A DNA stretch of 64,000 bases. Source: Agrobacterium tumefaciens. GTDB lineage: Bacteria; Pseudomonadota; Alphaproteobacteria; Rhizobiales; Rhizobiaceae. The stretch covers positions 62,001-126,000 of the forward strand of contig NZ_CP039904.1 in the NCBI RefSeq assembly GCF_005221385.1, written 5' to 3'. This document shows positions 33,820 through 42,422 of this stretch, piece by piece. A model generated the notes under the pieces. It was not told where the DNA came from, searched no databases, and worked only from the letters and a program-made list of their open reading frames with translations. The first letter of the stretch is position 1. Every line of letters starts with the position of its first letter. The position numbers were made by a program, and so were the translations under genes.

Positions 33820-34086
33820 ATGACACCACGTATCAAAAACATTGTAACGAAGCGGCCAGGCATTCTTAAAATCAACTGGACAGATGGCGGCCAATCAACG
33901 GTCGATCTCTCCGGATGGATAGCAAGCGGCGGAGAATTACTAACTCCACTTCTTTCAACGGATGTCTGGAAAACCGCAACGATTGCCGATTATGGAGCGA
34001 GCGTGGAATGGGATAGCCAGAACCTAGAAATAGATGCCTATCATCTCTATCAAATCGTCAAGCATCAGCGACTAGCTGAAAACTAG
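33820..34086 (+). CDS. DUF2442-family small protein
   Basis: This 88-residue protein has the pattern NWTDGGQSTVDLSGWIASGG... TIADYGASVEWDSQNLEIDAYHLYQIV, typical of DUF2442. Its function is not established; some members lie next to toxin-antitoxin-like DUF4160 genes, but none is seen here. It lies 45 bases after the sugar isomerase with no clear ribosome-binding site, and its 3' end overlaps the convergent membrane-protein gene. Base composition is lower in GC than the neighbours, which may indicate later acquisition. Confidence 0.72.
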   Translation: MTPRIKNIVTKRPGILKINWTDGGQSTVDLSGWIASGGELLTPLLSTDVWKTATIADYGASVEWDSQNLEIDAYHLYQIVKHQRLAEN

Positions 34087-34454
34087 AACAATCTCGCCCG
34101 ATAAGCATCAATTGCATCCATCAAGGCTTGTTGCTTCTTCCTTGCCGCCTCGGGCCGGCCGCTCACTAGCATGGCTGCGATCCAGTACCAGCCGAAAACC
34201 CATTGCGCAGCTAACACGACTACTAAAAGGATAGGGAGACCAGCAATCAGCAGAAAAACTTTTGCGATATCGTCGGAGTATGATTGCAGCAAAATATACG
34301 GCAATACGAACGGCATTGCCATCATAAACCACCAGAATGATACTACCGCCCATATCGGAAAGACTGCTATGAATGGCGTCCGTTGCGCCTTATTGAGCGA
34401 CCAAAACTCGCTGAGATGACGATAATATGTCACTCGTTGCCATAATCCGCGCAT
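34083..34454 (-). CDS. Small membrane protein of unknown function
   Basis: This 123-residue protein has two or three hydrophobic segments: AVFPIWAVVSFWWFMMAMPFV with VLPYILLQ, and FLLIAGLPILLVVVLAAQWVFGWYWIAAMLV. Its C-terminus is basic and helical (ARKKQQALMDAIDAYRARLF). It is convergent with the DUF2442 gene and overlaps it by four bases. No family was recognised. Like that gene it is somewhat AT-richer than its surroundings. Confidence 0.65.
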   Translation of the reverse strand: MRGLWQRVTYYRHLSEFWSLNKAQRTPFIAVFPIWAVVSFWWFMMAMPFVLPYILLQSYSDDIAKVFLLIAGLPILLVVVLAAQWVFGWYWIAAMLVSGRPEAARKKQQALMDAIDAYRARLF

Positions 34455-34575
34455 TCATCTCTCCAGCCCCAATGCCTCCAAATTGACGAGATTTGCCTTG
34501 TTTTGCAATCGGACTTTACAAGCGCATCTGTCATTGCAGTTTGCGGCCGTTCAAAGGAATGATGTCATCACCCAT

Positions 34576-34689
34576 ATTCCGTAACCCGGACCTGCTCCGG
34601 GATCCAGGGTGAGCAAGCTTTTGATCGCGTGAGGCTTTTTTTGCTACACAGAAGCACTGGATGCGAGCTCAAGGCCGGCATGACGGAAT
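34576..34689. repeat. Diverged inverted-repeat element (RIME-like)
   Basis: Two imperfect copies of a roughly 35-base unit face each other. ATTCCGTAACCCGGACC... GATCCAG at 34576-34607 corresponds, on the other strand, to ATTCCGTCATGCCGGCC... CATCCAG at 34689-34657. Inside the left copy, CCCGGA and TCCGGG form a small hairpin. This is the style of the dispersed palindromic mosaic elements of Rhizobiales. Confidence 0.65.
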
Positions 34690-34728
34690 AGTTTTTTTCC
34701 CCTTGCCGTCAACACGTTGATACAAGTG

Positions 34729-35802
34729 TCATATCCGCCGCCCATCCGCCCCGAACAGATGTGTCTTGGCCAGATCGAACGCAAAGGGAATGGTCTCGCC
34801 GATGCGGATCTGGCGCTGGCCGTCCAGCAACACGGTGGCCGGTTGGCCGTCCGGGGTATTGGTGTAAACCACCGTCGAGCCGCCGAGATGTTCCACGAGC
34901 TGGATGGAAGCCTCGCCGAGCGAGGATTGCGCCTGCGGGTTGACGTGTTCAGGGCGCACGCCAAAGGTCAGCGGTTCGCCTTCGCCGGCCGCAACCGGCT
35001 TTTCCAGCACGATGCGCTGCCCGGCCACCTCGATGGTGCGGTTGGAACTATCGCCTGAAATCACTTTGGCGGAGAGGAAGTTCATCTTCGGCGAGCCGAT
35101 GAAACCGGCCACGAACTGGTTGGCCGGATTATTGTAAAGATCGAGCGGCCGGCCGACCTGCATGATGCGGCCGTCACGCAGCACGACGATCTTGTCGGCC
35201 ATGGTCATGGCTTCCACCTGATCATGCGTCACATAGATCATGGTGCTGCCGAGCGTCTGGTGCAGCTTGGCGATTTCGACGCGCATCTGCACGCGCAGTT
35301 CGGCATCGAGGTTGGACAAAGGCTCGTCGAACAGGAAGATTTTCGGCTCGCGCACGATAGCCCGGCCAATGGCGACACGCTGGCGCTGGCCGCCCGAAAG
35401 CGCCTTCGGCTTGCGCTGCAACAACGGGCCGATCTGAAGGATATCGGCGGCCTTCTGCACCCGCGCCTCGACTTCCGGCTTCTTGTAACCCGCCGTTTCC
35501 AGCCCGAAGGCGAGGTTCTTGTAGACGCTCATATGCGGATAAAGGGCATAGGACTGGAAAACCATGGCGATGCCGCGCTTGGAGGCGGCTGTTTCGTTGA
35601 CCCTTTCGCCATCGATGCGAAGATCACCCTCGGAGATTTCCTCCAGCCCGGCAATCATGCGCAAAAGCGTGGACTTTCCGCAGCCCGAGGGGCCGACAAA
35701 AACGGTGAACTCACCCGGCTCGATCTTCAGATCGATACCGTGAACGACCGGAAAAGCGCCGAACCGCTTGACGATTTTTTCCAGAGTAATGCTGCTTGCC
35801 AT
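34729..35802 (-). CDS. Sugar ABC importer, MalK-type ATPase
   Basis: This 357-residue ATPase has Walker [17 protein letters not shown], signature [14 protein letters not shown], Walker [17 protein letters not shown] and switch [14 protein letters not shown], with a C-terminal regulatory domain (LTFGVRPEHVNP). It is the last gene of the operon that starts at the binding protein (39008). GGGAGAAACAGC precedes its ATG. It may serve the permeases with either of the two paralogous binding proteins. Confidence 0.92.
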   Translation of the reverse strand: MASSITLEKIVKRFGAFPVVHGIDLKIEPGEFTVFVGPSGCGKSTLLRMIAGLEEISEGDLRIDGERVNETAASKRGIAMVFQSYALYPHMSVYKNLAFGLETAGYKKPEVEARVQKAADILQIGPLLQRKPKALSGGQRQRVAIGRAIVREPKIFLFDEPLSNLDAELRVQMRVEIAKLHQTLGSTMIYVTHDQVEAMTMADKIVVLRDGRIMQVGRPLDLYNNPANQFVAGFIGSPKMNFLSAKVISGDSSNRTIEVAGQRIVLEKPVAAGEGEPLTFGVRPEHVNPQAQSSLGEASIQLVEHLGGSTVVYTNTPDGQPATVLLDGQRQIRIGETIPFAFDLAKTHLFGADGRRI

Positions 35803-35890
35803 GCTGTTTCTCCCGACTGTCGCGCCGCGCCAAGGGCGGCCGCGACAGTGTTGATGGTCTTATAAAATGCGTTCCCGATCCGGGTTCCGT

Positions 35891-36766
35891 TCAGCGTTTC
35901 ATTCCCGTCGTGGCGATGCCTTCGATCAGCAGCCGCTGGAAAAACAGGAAGAACAGGAAGACCGGCACCAGCGACAGGTTGGACATGGCGAAAAGCGAGG
36001 TCCAGTCCGAGCTGCCGGTGGAATCCACGAAGGATCTGAGGCCGAGCTGCACGGTGTAGGTGTTGATGTCGTTCAGATAGATCAGCGGACCGAAGAAATC
36101 GTCCCAGGTCCAGATGAAGGAAAAAATGGCGGCCGTGGCCAGCACCGGCAGCGATAGCGGCAGCATGATCTTCCAGTAGATGCGGAAGGGCGAGCAGCCG
36201 TCCATGACCGCCGCCTCGTCCAGTTCACGCGGGATACCGCGGAAGAACTGCACCATCAGGAAGATGAAGAAGGCGTCCGTCGCCAGATATTTCGGCACGA
36301 TCAGCGGCAGCGATGTGTTCACCCAGCCCATTTCCAGAAACAGGATATATTGCGGGATGAGCACCACGTGATAGGGCAACATCAAGGTGCCGAGCATCAG
36401 CGCGAACCAGAAATTGCGCCCGCCGAACCGCAGCCGGGCAAAAGCAAAGGCCGTGAGCGAGCAGCCGACCACGTTTCCTATGGTGGCGAGCACGGAGATG
36501 AAGAAGGAGTTCCAGAAGAACTGCCCGAAACTCACCTGCAGCCCCGTCCAGCCGCGAATATATCCGCCGACATCGACCGCCGAGGGAATGAGCGAGGAAG
36601 AGCCGAACAGCTCATCCTGCGGCCGGAACGAACCTGATATCATCCACAGGATCGGATAGAGCATCGCGAAGGAGGCGATGATCAGCGCCGTGTGGAGCAT
36701 CACCGATTTCAGCGGCGTGCGTTGCGGGCCTTGTCCCGGCCGGGGAGCGGTAACAGCATCAGTCAT
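35891..36766 (-). CDS. Sugar ABC importer permease (MalG type)
   Basis: This 291-residue permease has six membrane segments. The EAA loop is RELDEAAVMDGCSPFRIYWKIMLPL. It overlaps the preceding permease gene by eight bases. The short Pro-rich N-terminal tail (TAPRPGQGPQRTPLK) is cytoplasmic. It forms the pore with the product of 36759-37712. Confidence 0.9.
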   Translation of the reverse strand: MTDAVTAPRPGQGPQRTPLKSVMLHTALIIASFAMLYPILWMISGSFRPQDELFGSSSLIPSAVDVGGYIRGWTGLQVSFGQFFWNSFFISVLATIGNVVGCSLTAFAFARLRFGGRNFWFALMLGTLMLPYHVVLIPQYILFLEMGWVNTSLPLIVPKYLATDAFFIFLMVQFFRGIPRELDEAAVMDGCSPFRIYWKIMLPLSLPVLATAAIFSFIWTWDDFFGPLIYLNDINTYTVQLGLRSFVDSTGSSDWTSLFAMSNLSLVPVFLFFLFFQRLLIEGIATTGMKR

Positions 36767-37712
36767 CGTAATGTACCCAGTATTTCGCGCTGAGGAACGA
36801 GAAGGCCGTGAACAGCGAGATGATGATCACCAAAATCCAGGCCAGCGCCGAGGCATAACCCATGCGGAAGAAACCAAAGGCTTCCTGATAGAGGTAGAGC
36901 GTGTAGAACAGTGTCGAGTTGATCGGCCCGCCGGTACCTTCGGAAATGATGAAGGCGGGCGTGAAGGCCTTGAAGGCGTCGATCGTCTGGATCACGGCGT
37001 TGAAGAAGATCACCGGGGTCAAAAGCGGCAGGGTAATGCGGAAGAACTGCCGCACCTTGCTTGCACCATCGATTTCGGCGGCTTCATACATATCCTGCGG
37101 GATTTGTCTCAGACCCGCGAGGAAGATGATCATCGGCGAACCGAACTGCCAGACCGACAGGATGACCAGCGTGTAGATCGAATAATCCGGATTGGAAATC
37201 CAGCTCGGCCCTTCATAACCGAAAGCCTGCCAGAGGATCATGTTGACGAGACCGTCAGAGGCGAAAAGCTGGCGCCAGAGCACGGCAATCGCAACGCTGG
37301 AACCCAGCAGCGACGGCAGGTAGAATATCGCCCGGTAAAGCGTCAAACCCTTGATGCCGCGATTGAAGGCAAGCGCCACGAGCAGCGCGAAGATCAGCTT
37401 CAGCGGCACTGACAGCAGCACATAGGTAAAAGTCACCTGCATGGCGGCTGCAAATTTCGGATCATCGGTGGCGATGCGCACATAATTTGCCGCCCCCACC
37501 CAGTCCGGCGACTGCAACAGGTCGTAATTGGTGAAAGACAGGTAAAGCGACGCGAGCGCCGGGCCCAGCGTGAGGCCGAAGAAGCCGATCAGCCAGGGCA
37601 GGAGAAACAGGTAGGCGTGAATATTGCGGTCGAACATCCGCCTCACGCTGCCCCGCTTCGGGAGAGCCGCGCCACGGCTCTCCCCCACAAGAGTTTCAGA
37701 TCGAAATGCCAT
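36759..37712 (-). CDS. Sugar ABC importer permease (MalF type)
   Basis: This 317-residue permease has the EAA motif MYEAAEIDGASKVRQFFRITLPLL and the family segment EGTGGPINSTLFYTLYLYQEAF. It starts seven bases after the binding-protein stop. Probable substrates are glycosides handled by the operon on the far side of the TetR gene, since both carry the same operator. Confidence 0.9.
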   Translation of the reverse strand: MAFRSETLVGESRGAALPKRGSVRRMFDRNIHAYLFLLPWLIGFFGLTLGPALASLYLSFTNYDLLQSPDWVGAANYVRIATDDPKFAAAMQVTFTYVLLSVPLKLIFALLVALAFNRGIKGLTLYRAIFYLPSLLGSSVAIAVLWRQLFASDGLVNMILWQAFGYEGPSWISNPDYSIYTLVILSVWQFGSPMIIFLAGLRQIPQDMYEAAEIDGASKVRQFFRITLPLLTPVIFFNAVIQTIDAFKAFTPAFIISEGTGGPINSTLFYTLYLYQEAFGFFRMGYASALAWILVIIISLFTAFSFLSAKYWVHYDD

Positions 37713-37718
37713 ACGCCA

Positions 37719-39008
37719 TCACTTCCGTTTGATAACGGTTTCAGATTCCTTGACGAGACGGTCACCGCCCTCTTCCGGCGAAATCTTGCCGAAGCCAACT
37801 TCTTCCGCCGTGCGTTTCAGGACGAAGGCGAACTCACCCGCACCCGGAGGTGGCGCCGGCGGCAGATCGCCGACGCCGGGGGTAATCTCGGCAATATATT
37901 CCACCATGCTCTTGCTGACCTCATCGAGCTTGGGGGTCAGCGCGTTGCGCATGGCTTCCGAGGCCGGAACGCCACGTTCGACGCCGAGAATATCGATGCC
38001 CTGCGGGTCGGCGACCAGGAAGTTGATGAACCCAACCGCCTGCTCGATGCCGGCGCTGCCATTGGCGACGCTTATGAGCATGGAAGGCTTCAGATAATGG
38101 CCGGAAGGGCCATCCTTCGTGCTCTTCGGATAGGAGCTGATGGCAAGCTTGGCCTTGTTGAGCTTCTGATACCCGACGAACTGGTTGGAATGGGCGAATG
38201 CGGTTGCCGCCTTGCCCGTCGTCAGCGGGTTGGTTTCGATATTGAGCTGGTCGAGCGCCTGCACATCGGCCGGCACACAGGCGCCGCTCTTGCGCAGATC
38301 CGCCCACAGGGTGAACCACTTGGTCGCATCCGTCGGATCGAAACCGATGCCGCCATCCTGTGTATAAAGCGATTTGCCGTTCTGCCGCAGCCAGTTTTCA
38401 AAGCTCGGCTCCACGCCGCTGGCATCGGCCGTGGCGTAATAACCGGGCTTCGGCTTGTTCTTGCTCAGCTTGGCGGCGTTTTCGGCAAACTCCTCCCAGG
38501 TCTGGCCGATAGACGGCGGTGTTGCGCCGGATTTTTCCCAGGCCGCCTGATCGAAGAAAACGGCACTGGAATTGACGCCGAGATTAATGCCGTAAAGCTT
38601 CCCGTCGACCCGACCGGAATCGATGTTCATCTTGCCGAAATCTTCGATCTTCAGGCCCTTGCCGATATATTCATCGAGGGGTGCCAGCGCGCCGCGACGG
38701 CCATATTCGAAGATGTAACGATAATCCATCTGGATCAGGTCGGGCGCATTGCGGCCAGCCACCTGCGTGGCAAGGCGCGGCCAGTAATCACTCCAGCCGG
38801 CAAATTCACCGGCAATGTCGAGATCGGGCTTGACCTGCTTATAGGCCGATATCGCCTTGTTGGTGCGATCGGCGCGTTCCTGCGACCCCCACCACAACAT
38901 GCGAAGGCGCGCGGCCTGCGCCTGCGCCGACCCTCCTCCCAATGTTGCAAGCGACAGGGCCGCAAGCCCTGCTGAAAGCACACCTCTCCTGTGAAGCATC
39001 ATGGGCAT
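37719..39008 (-). CDS. Sugar ABC importer, solute-binding protein
   Basis: This 429-residue exported family 1 binding protein has the signal HRRGVLSAGLAALSLATLGG ending near AQA, with an RR pair suggestive of Tat export. It is paralogous along its length to the orphan protein at 27650-28942. GGAGGAGTTGCCA precedes the ATG at 39008; the ORF is open to 39035. It leads the transporter operon, and the TetR-type palindrome at 39070 lies 62 bases upstream of its start codon. Confidence 0.9.
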   Translation of the reverse strand: MPMMLHRRGVLSAGLAALSLATLGGGSAQAQAARLRMLWWGSQERADRTNKAISAYKQVKPDLDIAGEFAGWSDYWPRLATQVAGRNAPDLIQMDYRYIFEYGRRGALAPLDEYIGKGLKIEDFGKMNIDSGRVDGKLYGINLGVNSSAVFFDQAAWEKSGATPPSIGQTWEEFAENAAKLSKNKPKPGYYATADASGVEPSFENWLRQNGKSLYTQDGGIGFDPTDATKWFTLWADLRKSGACVPADVQALDQLNIETNPLTTGKAATAFAHSNQFVGYQKLNKAKLAISSYPKSTKDGPSGHYLKPSMLISVANGSAGIEQAVGFINFLVADPQGIDILGVERGVPASEAMRNALTPKLDEVSKSMVEYIAEITPGVGDLPPAPPPGAGEFAFVLKRTAEEVGFGKISPEEGGDRLVKESETVIKRK

Positions 39009-39069
39009 TGGCAACTCCTCCCTATTGACTGCCAATTGATGATGAACGTAAACGACACTTGCCGTTTTA

Positions 39070-39083
39070 TAACTAATTGGTTA
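39070..39083. promoter_or_regulatory. TetR operator, copy 1
   Basis: TAACTAATTGGTTA is an almost perfect 14-bp palindrome between the divergent binding-protein and tetR genes. With flanks it reads A-TAAC...GTTA-CA, the same as copy 2 at 39997. The two copies differ at two positions only. Confidence 0.7.
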
Positions 39084-39125
39084 CATGGGAACACTGATCG
39101 CAAACATTGTCAAGCGGGTGTTGAA

Positions 39126-39824
39126 ATGGAAGAAACCACGAAAAACCATCAACCCGATCCGGCTCCGGAAAAAGCGCCTGCCCCCAAGCGCAAACGCGCC
39201 ACCGCACAGGTCCGCAACCCGGAAAGAACCCGGGCCGCCATCCTTGAAGCCGCCCGCCGCGAGGTGGCCGCCAAGGGACTGGCAGGCGCAAGAATAGATG
39301 TCGTCGCCCGCCGCGCCGGCACCAACAAGCGCATGATCTACCATTATTTCGGTGACAAGGATGCGCTTTATCTCGCCGTTCTGGAAGACGCCTATCGCCA
39401 TATTCGCCACACCGAACGGCGGCTCGATCTCACCCGCAAGCCCCCATCGGAAGGGTTGCGGGAACTTGCGCTTTTCACCTGGCATTATTTTCTCGACCAC
39501 CCGGAATTCCTGAGCATCCTTGCCACCGAAAACCTCAATAAAGCCCGCTATCTCAAGCAATCTCCGACGATTGCCGCCATGCACTCGAATTTCATTTCCG
39601 AGCTTGAGGACGTGCTGCGGCGCGGCAGCGATACGGGCGAATTCCGCGACGGCCTCGATCCGATCGACGTCTATCTGACCATAGCGTCGCTCGGCGCGTT
39701 CTATTTGTCGAACCGGTTTACGCTGTCGACGATCTTTCAGCGCGACCTGACCGACCCTGCCGAGCTGGAACGCTGGGGCCAGCACATAGTTGATACCCTG
39801 CTTGCTGCAGTGCGGCCGATCTGA
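39126..39824 (+). CDS. TetR-family transcriptional regulator
   Basis: This 232-residue regulator has a 30-residue charged Pro/Lys tail, then the TetR helix-turn-helix (RTRAAILEAARREVAAKG, ARIDVVARRAGTNKRMIYHYFGDKDALYLAVL). The C-terminal domain (FTWHYFLDHPEFLSILATENL) resembles the RutR/AcrR-type ligand domain. Start: ATG at 39126; the frame open to 38991 covers the promoter. It sits between the ABC operon and the Gfo/DUF993 operon and probably represses both through the two matching palindromes. Confidence 0.9.
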   Translation: MEETTKNHQPDPAPEKAPAPKRKRATAQVRNPERTRAAILEAARREVAAKGLAGARIDVVARRAGTNKRMIYHYFGDKDALYLAVLEDAYRHIRHTERRLDLTRKPPSEGLRELALFTWHYFLDHPEFLSILATENLNKARYLKQSPTIAAMHSNFISELEDVLRRGSDTGEFRDGLDPIDVYLTIASLGAFYLSNRFTLSTIFQRDLTDPAELERWGQHIVDTLLAAVRPI

Positions 39825-39858
39825 ACCAGCGGAACCGGATTATCCTTTAACAACAGTG

Positions 39859-39896
39859 ACGACGCGCCATTCGCATCCGCGAAGCGCGTCGTTTCC
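39859..39896 (+). terminator. Terminator of tetR
   Basis: ACGACGCGC and GCGCGTCGT make a perfect 9-bp stem with a 16-base loop, followed by TTCCTTTT. It begins 35 bases after the tetR stop, so the downstream operon needs its own promoter, which carries operator copy 2. Confidence 0.7.
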
Positions 39897-39996
39897 TTTT
39901 GCGACGCGGCACAAAGCCGTTATTCCGGCCGCCGCCACGGCATGTGATTTTCCTGCCAAAAACATCTTGACAGATCGCATCCTTCACGACCACAAA

Positions 39997-40010
39997 TAAC
40001 CAAATGGTTA
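39997..40010. promoter_or_regulatory. TetR operator, copy 2
   Basis: TAACCAAATGGTTA lies 59 bases before the start of the first Gfo/Idh/MocA gene. It matches copy 1 at 12 of 14 positions and shares the flanking A and CA, which supports common regulation of importer and catabolic operon. Confidence 0.7.
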
Positions 40011-40069
40011 CAAATTGCCATGTTTGACGGAAGCGGCTTTCGGGAAAAGGTCGCCTTGGGAGGAAATTC

Positions 40070-41212
40070 ATGAAACGTATCGGCGTCATCATGCACGGCA
40101 TCACCGGCCGCATGGGTTACAACCAGCATCTCGTGCGCTCCGTTCTCGCTATTCGCGATCAGGGCGGCGTGCTGTTGAAGAACTGCGAAAGGGTCATGCT
40201 CGACCCCATTCTGGTCGGCCGCAATGGTGCGAAGATCGAGGAAATCGCCAGGAAGCACAATGTCGCCCGCTGGACGACCGATATCGATGCGGCGCTGGCA
40301 AACCCTGACGATACGCTGTTCTTCGATGCCGGCACGACGCAGATGCGCGGCAGCCTGCTGGAGAAAGCCATCAAGGCCGGCAGACACGTTTATTGCGAAA
40401 AGCCGATTTCCGACACGATGGAAGAGGCGCTGGCCATCGCCCGGCTCGCCGAAAGCGCCGGCATCAAGCACGGCGTGGTGCAGGACAAGTTGTTCCTGCC
40501 CGGCCTGCGCAAGCTGGCCATGCTGCGCGACAGTGGCTTTTTCGGCAAAATCCTGTCGGTGCGCGGCGAGTTCGGTTACTGGGTTTTCGAAGGCGACTGG
40601 CAGCCGGCGCAGCGCCCCTCATGGAACTACCGTCTGAAAGATGGCGGCGGCATCATTCTCGATATGCTCTGCCACTGGCGTTATGTGCTCGACAACCTGT
40701 TCGGTCCGGTGAAATCGGTAAGCTGCCTTGGCGCCACCCATATTCCGGAACGTTTCGATGAGCAGGGCAAAGCCTATAAGGCGGATGCGGATGATGCGGC
40801 CTATGCCACCTTCGAGCTTGAGGGCGGCGCCATCGCCCACATCAACTCCTCATGGGCCGTGCGCGTGCGCCGCGACGATCTCGTGACGTTCCAGGTGGAC
40901 GGCACCCACGGCTCGGCAGTGGCGGGCCTGACCAAATGCTTTACCCAGCATCGTACCAACACGCCGAAACCGGTGTGGAACCCCGACCAGCCGCAGACCA
41001 TCGATTTCTACAAAACCTGGCAGGAAGTGCCTGATAACGTCACCTACGACAACGGCTTCAAGGCGCAGTGGGAAATGTTCGTGCGCCATCTCGTCGACAA
41101 CGACCCGTGGCCCTACGGCCTCATGGAAGGCGTCAAGGGCGTGCAGCTGGCGGAACTGGGGCTGAGATCGTGGAAGGAACGCCGCTGGCTCGACGTTCCC
41201 GCCATTTCCTGA
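40070..41212 (+). CDS. Gfo/Idh/MocA-family oxidoreductase
   Basis: This 380-residue NAD(P)-dependent sugar dehydrogenase has a nucleotide-binding segment at the N-terminus (IGVIMHGITGRMGYNQHL), the catalytic Lys in YCEKPISDTMEEAL, and a C-terminal alpha/beta substrate domain (KDGGGIILDMLCHWRYVLDNL). GGGAGGAAATTC precedes the ATG. It opens the TetR-controlled operon. Enzymes of this family commonly oxidise C1 or C3 of a sugar or glycoside; the exact substrate cannot be inferred. Confidence 0.88.
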   Translation: MKRIGVIMHGITGRMGYNQHLVRSVLAIRDQGGVLLKNCERVMLDPILVGRNGAKIEEIARKHNVARWTTDIDAALANPDDTLFFDAGTTQMRGSLLEKAIKAGRHVYCEKPISDTMEEALAIARLAESAGIKHGVVQDKLFLPGLRKLAMLRDSGFFGKILSVRGEFGYWVFEGDWQPAQRPSWNYRLKDGGGIILDMLCHWRYVLDNLFGPVKSVSCLGATHIPERFDEQGKAYKADADDAAYATFELEGGAIAHINSSWAVRVRRDDLVTFQVDGTHGSAVAGLTKCFTQHRTNTPKPVWNPDQPQTIDFYKTWQEVPDNVTYDNGFKAQWEMFVRHLVDNDPWPYGLMEGVKGVQLAELGLRSWKERRWLDVPAIS

Positions 41213-41222
41213 GGAGGCTGAC

Positions 41223-42386
41223 GTGAGCGAACTCAAGCTTCCGAAGGAAGACCGCAGCATCGAGGTCTACAGCCTATCAGGCACGCCGGTCGCGGTTGAA
41301 AAACGCAGTGCGGCGGATTTCAACCGCATCGCCTTCGCCGCCGCCCATGTGGTGGCCGATCCGCTTGCCGATAACGACCCGTGGCTTAACCCCGCCATCG
41401 ACTGGGACGCCACCCTGCGCTTCCGCCATCGCCTGTGGGACCTCGGCCTCGGTGTCGCCGAGGCCATGGATACGGCACAGCGCGGCATGGGGCTGGCATG
41501 GCCGCAGGCGCAGGAACTGATTTCCCGTTCGCTGAAGGAAGCAGCCAGCCGCAAGGATGCGCTGATTGCCTGCGGTGTCGGCACGGACCATCTGAATGGC
41601 AGCGATTACGATCTAAACCAGATTATCGATTCTTACCTGGAACAGCTTGATTTTGTTCAGCGAGAAGGTGGGCGCGTAATCCTGATGGCAAGCCGCGCGC
41701 TGGCCGCCGCCGCCCGCTCGCCGGATGATTATCTCAAGGCCTATGCCAGAGTTTTATCCCATGCCGACGAGAAAGTGGTGATCCATTGGCTGGGCGAAAT
41801 GTTCGATCCGGCGCTTGAGGGTTATTGGGGTTCTGCCGACCATATGCAGGCGATGGAAACCTGCCTTGCCATGATCGAGGAGAATGCCGACAAGATCGAC
41901 GGCATCAAGATTTCGCTTCTTTCCAAGGAAAAGGAAATCGTCATGCGCCGCCGCCTGCCGGCAAGCGTGCGCATGTATACCGGTGACGACTTCAACTATG
42001 CGGAACTGATCGCCGGTGACGAAAAAGGTCACTCGGACGCACTGCTCGGCATTTTCGACGCCATTGCGCCGGCCGCCTCCAAGGCGCTCGCCAGCCTGAA
42101 GTGCGGCGCGGACAATGAATTCTTCGACATTCTGGAACCGACGGTGGCGCTTTCGCGCCATATCTTCAAGGCGCCGACCCGCTTCTACAAGACCGGCGTG
42201 GTGTTCCTCGCCTATCTCAACGGGTTGCAGGATCATTTCACCATGGTCGGCGGGCAGGAAAGCACCCGCTCCACGCAGCATTTCGCCGAACTTTTCCGGC
42301 TGGCGGACAAGGCCAATGTGCTGGCCGAACCGGATCTCGCCACACACCGCATGAAGGCATTCCTGGCCGTCAGAGGCATCGCGTGA
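41223..42386 (+). CDS. DUF993 protein, dihydrodipicolinate synthase-like
   Basis: This 387-residue TIM-barrel protein of family DUF993 is distantly related to dihydrodipicolinate synthase and other Schiff-base aldolases. A candidate Schiff-base Lys is in KIDGIKISLLSKE (about residue 240). Other conserved-looking segments are GVGTDHLNGSDYDLNQI, VIHWLGEMFDPALEGYWG and RMYTGDDFNYAELI. The start is GTG at 41223 with GAGGAGGCTGAC, ten bases after the first dehydrogenase. It probably cleaves or dehydrates the oxidised sugar made by that enzyme, but no member is known to me with an established reaction. Confidence 0.85.
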   Translation: MSELKLPKEDRSIEVYSLSGTPVAVEKRSAADFNRIAFAAAHVVADPLADNDPWLNPAIDWDATLRFRHRLWDLGLGVAEAMDTAQRGMGLAWPQAQELISRSLKEAASRKDALIACGVGTDHLNGSDYDLNQIIDSYLEQLDFVQREGGRVILMASRALAAAARSPDDYLKAYARVLSHADEKVVIHWLGEMFDPALEGYWGSADHMQAMETCLAMIEENADKIDGIKISLLSKEKEIVMRRRLPASVRMYTGDDFNYAELIAGDEKGHSDALLGIFDAIAPAASKALASLKCGADNEFFDILEPTVALSRHIFKAPTRFYKTGVVFLAYLNGLQDHFTMVGGQESTRSTQHFAELFRLADKANVLAEPDLATHRMKAFLAVRGIA

Positions 42387-42422
42387 GGCGAGACGTTGGA
42401 GCAAAGAAGGGGAGATACAAAG

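Noticed and set aside
33820..34454. A toxin-antitoxin pair formed by the DUF2442 and membrane-protein genes
   Set aside because: They are convergent, not co-transcribed, and no toxin motif is visible.
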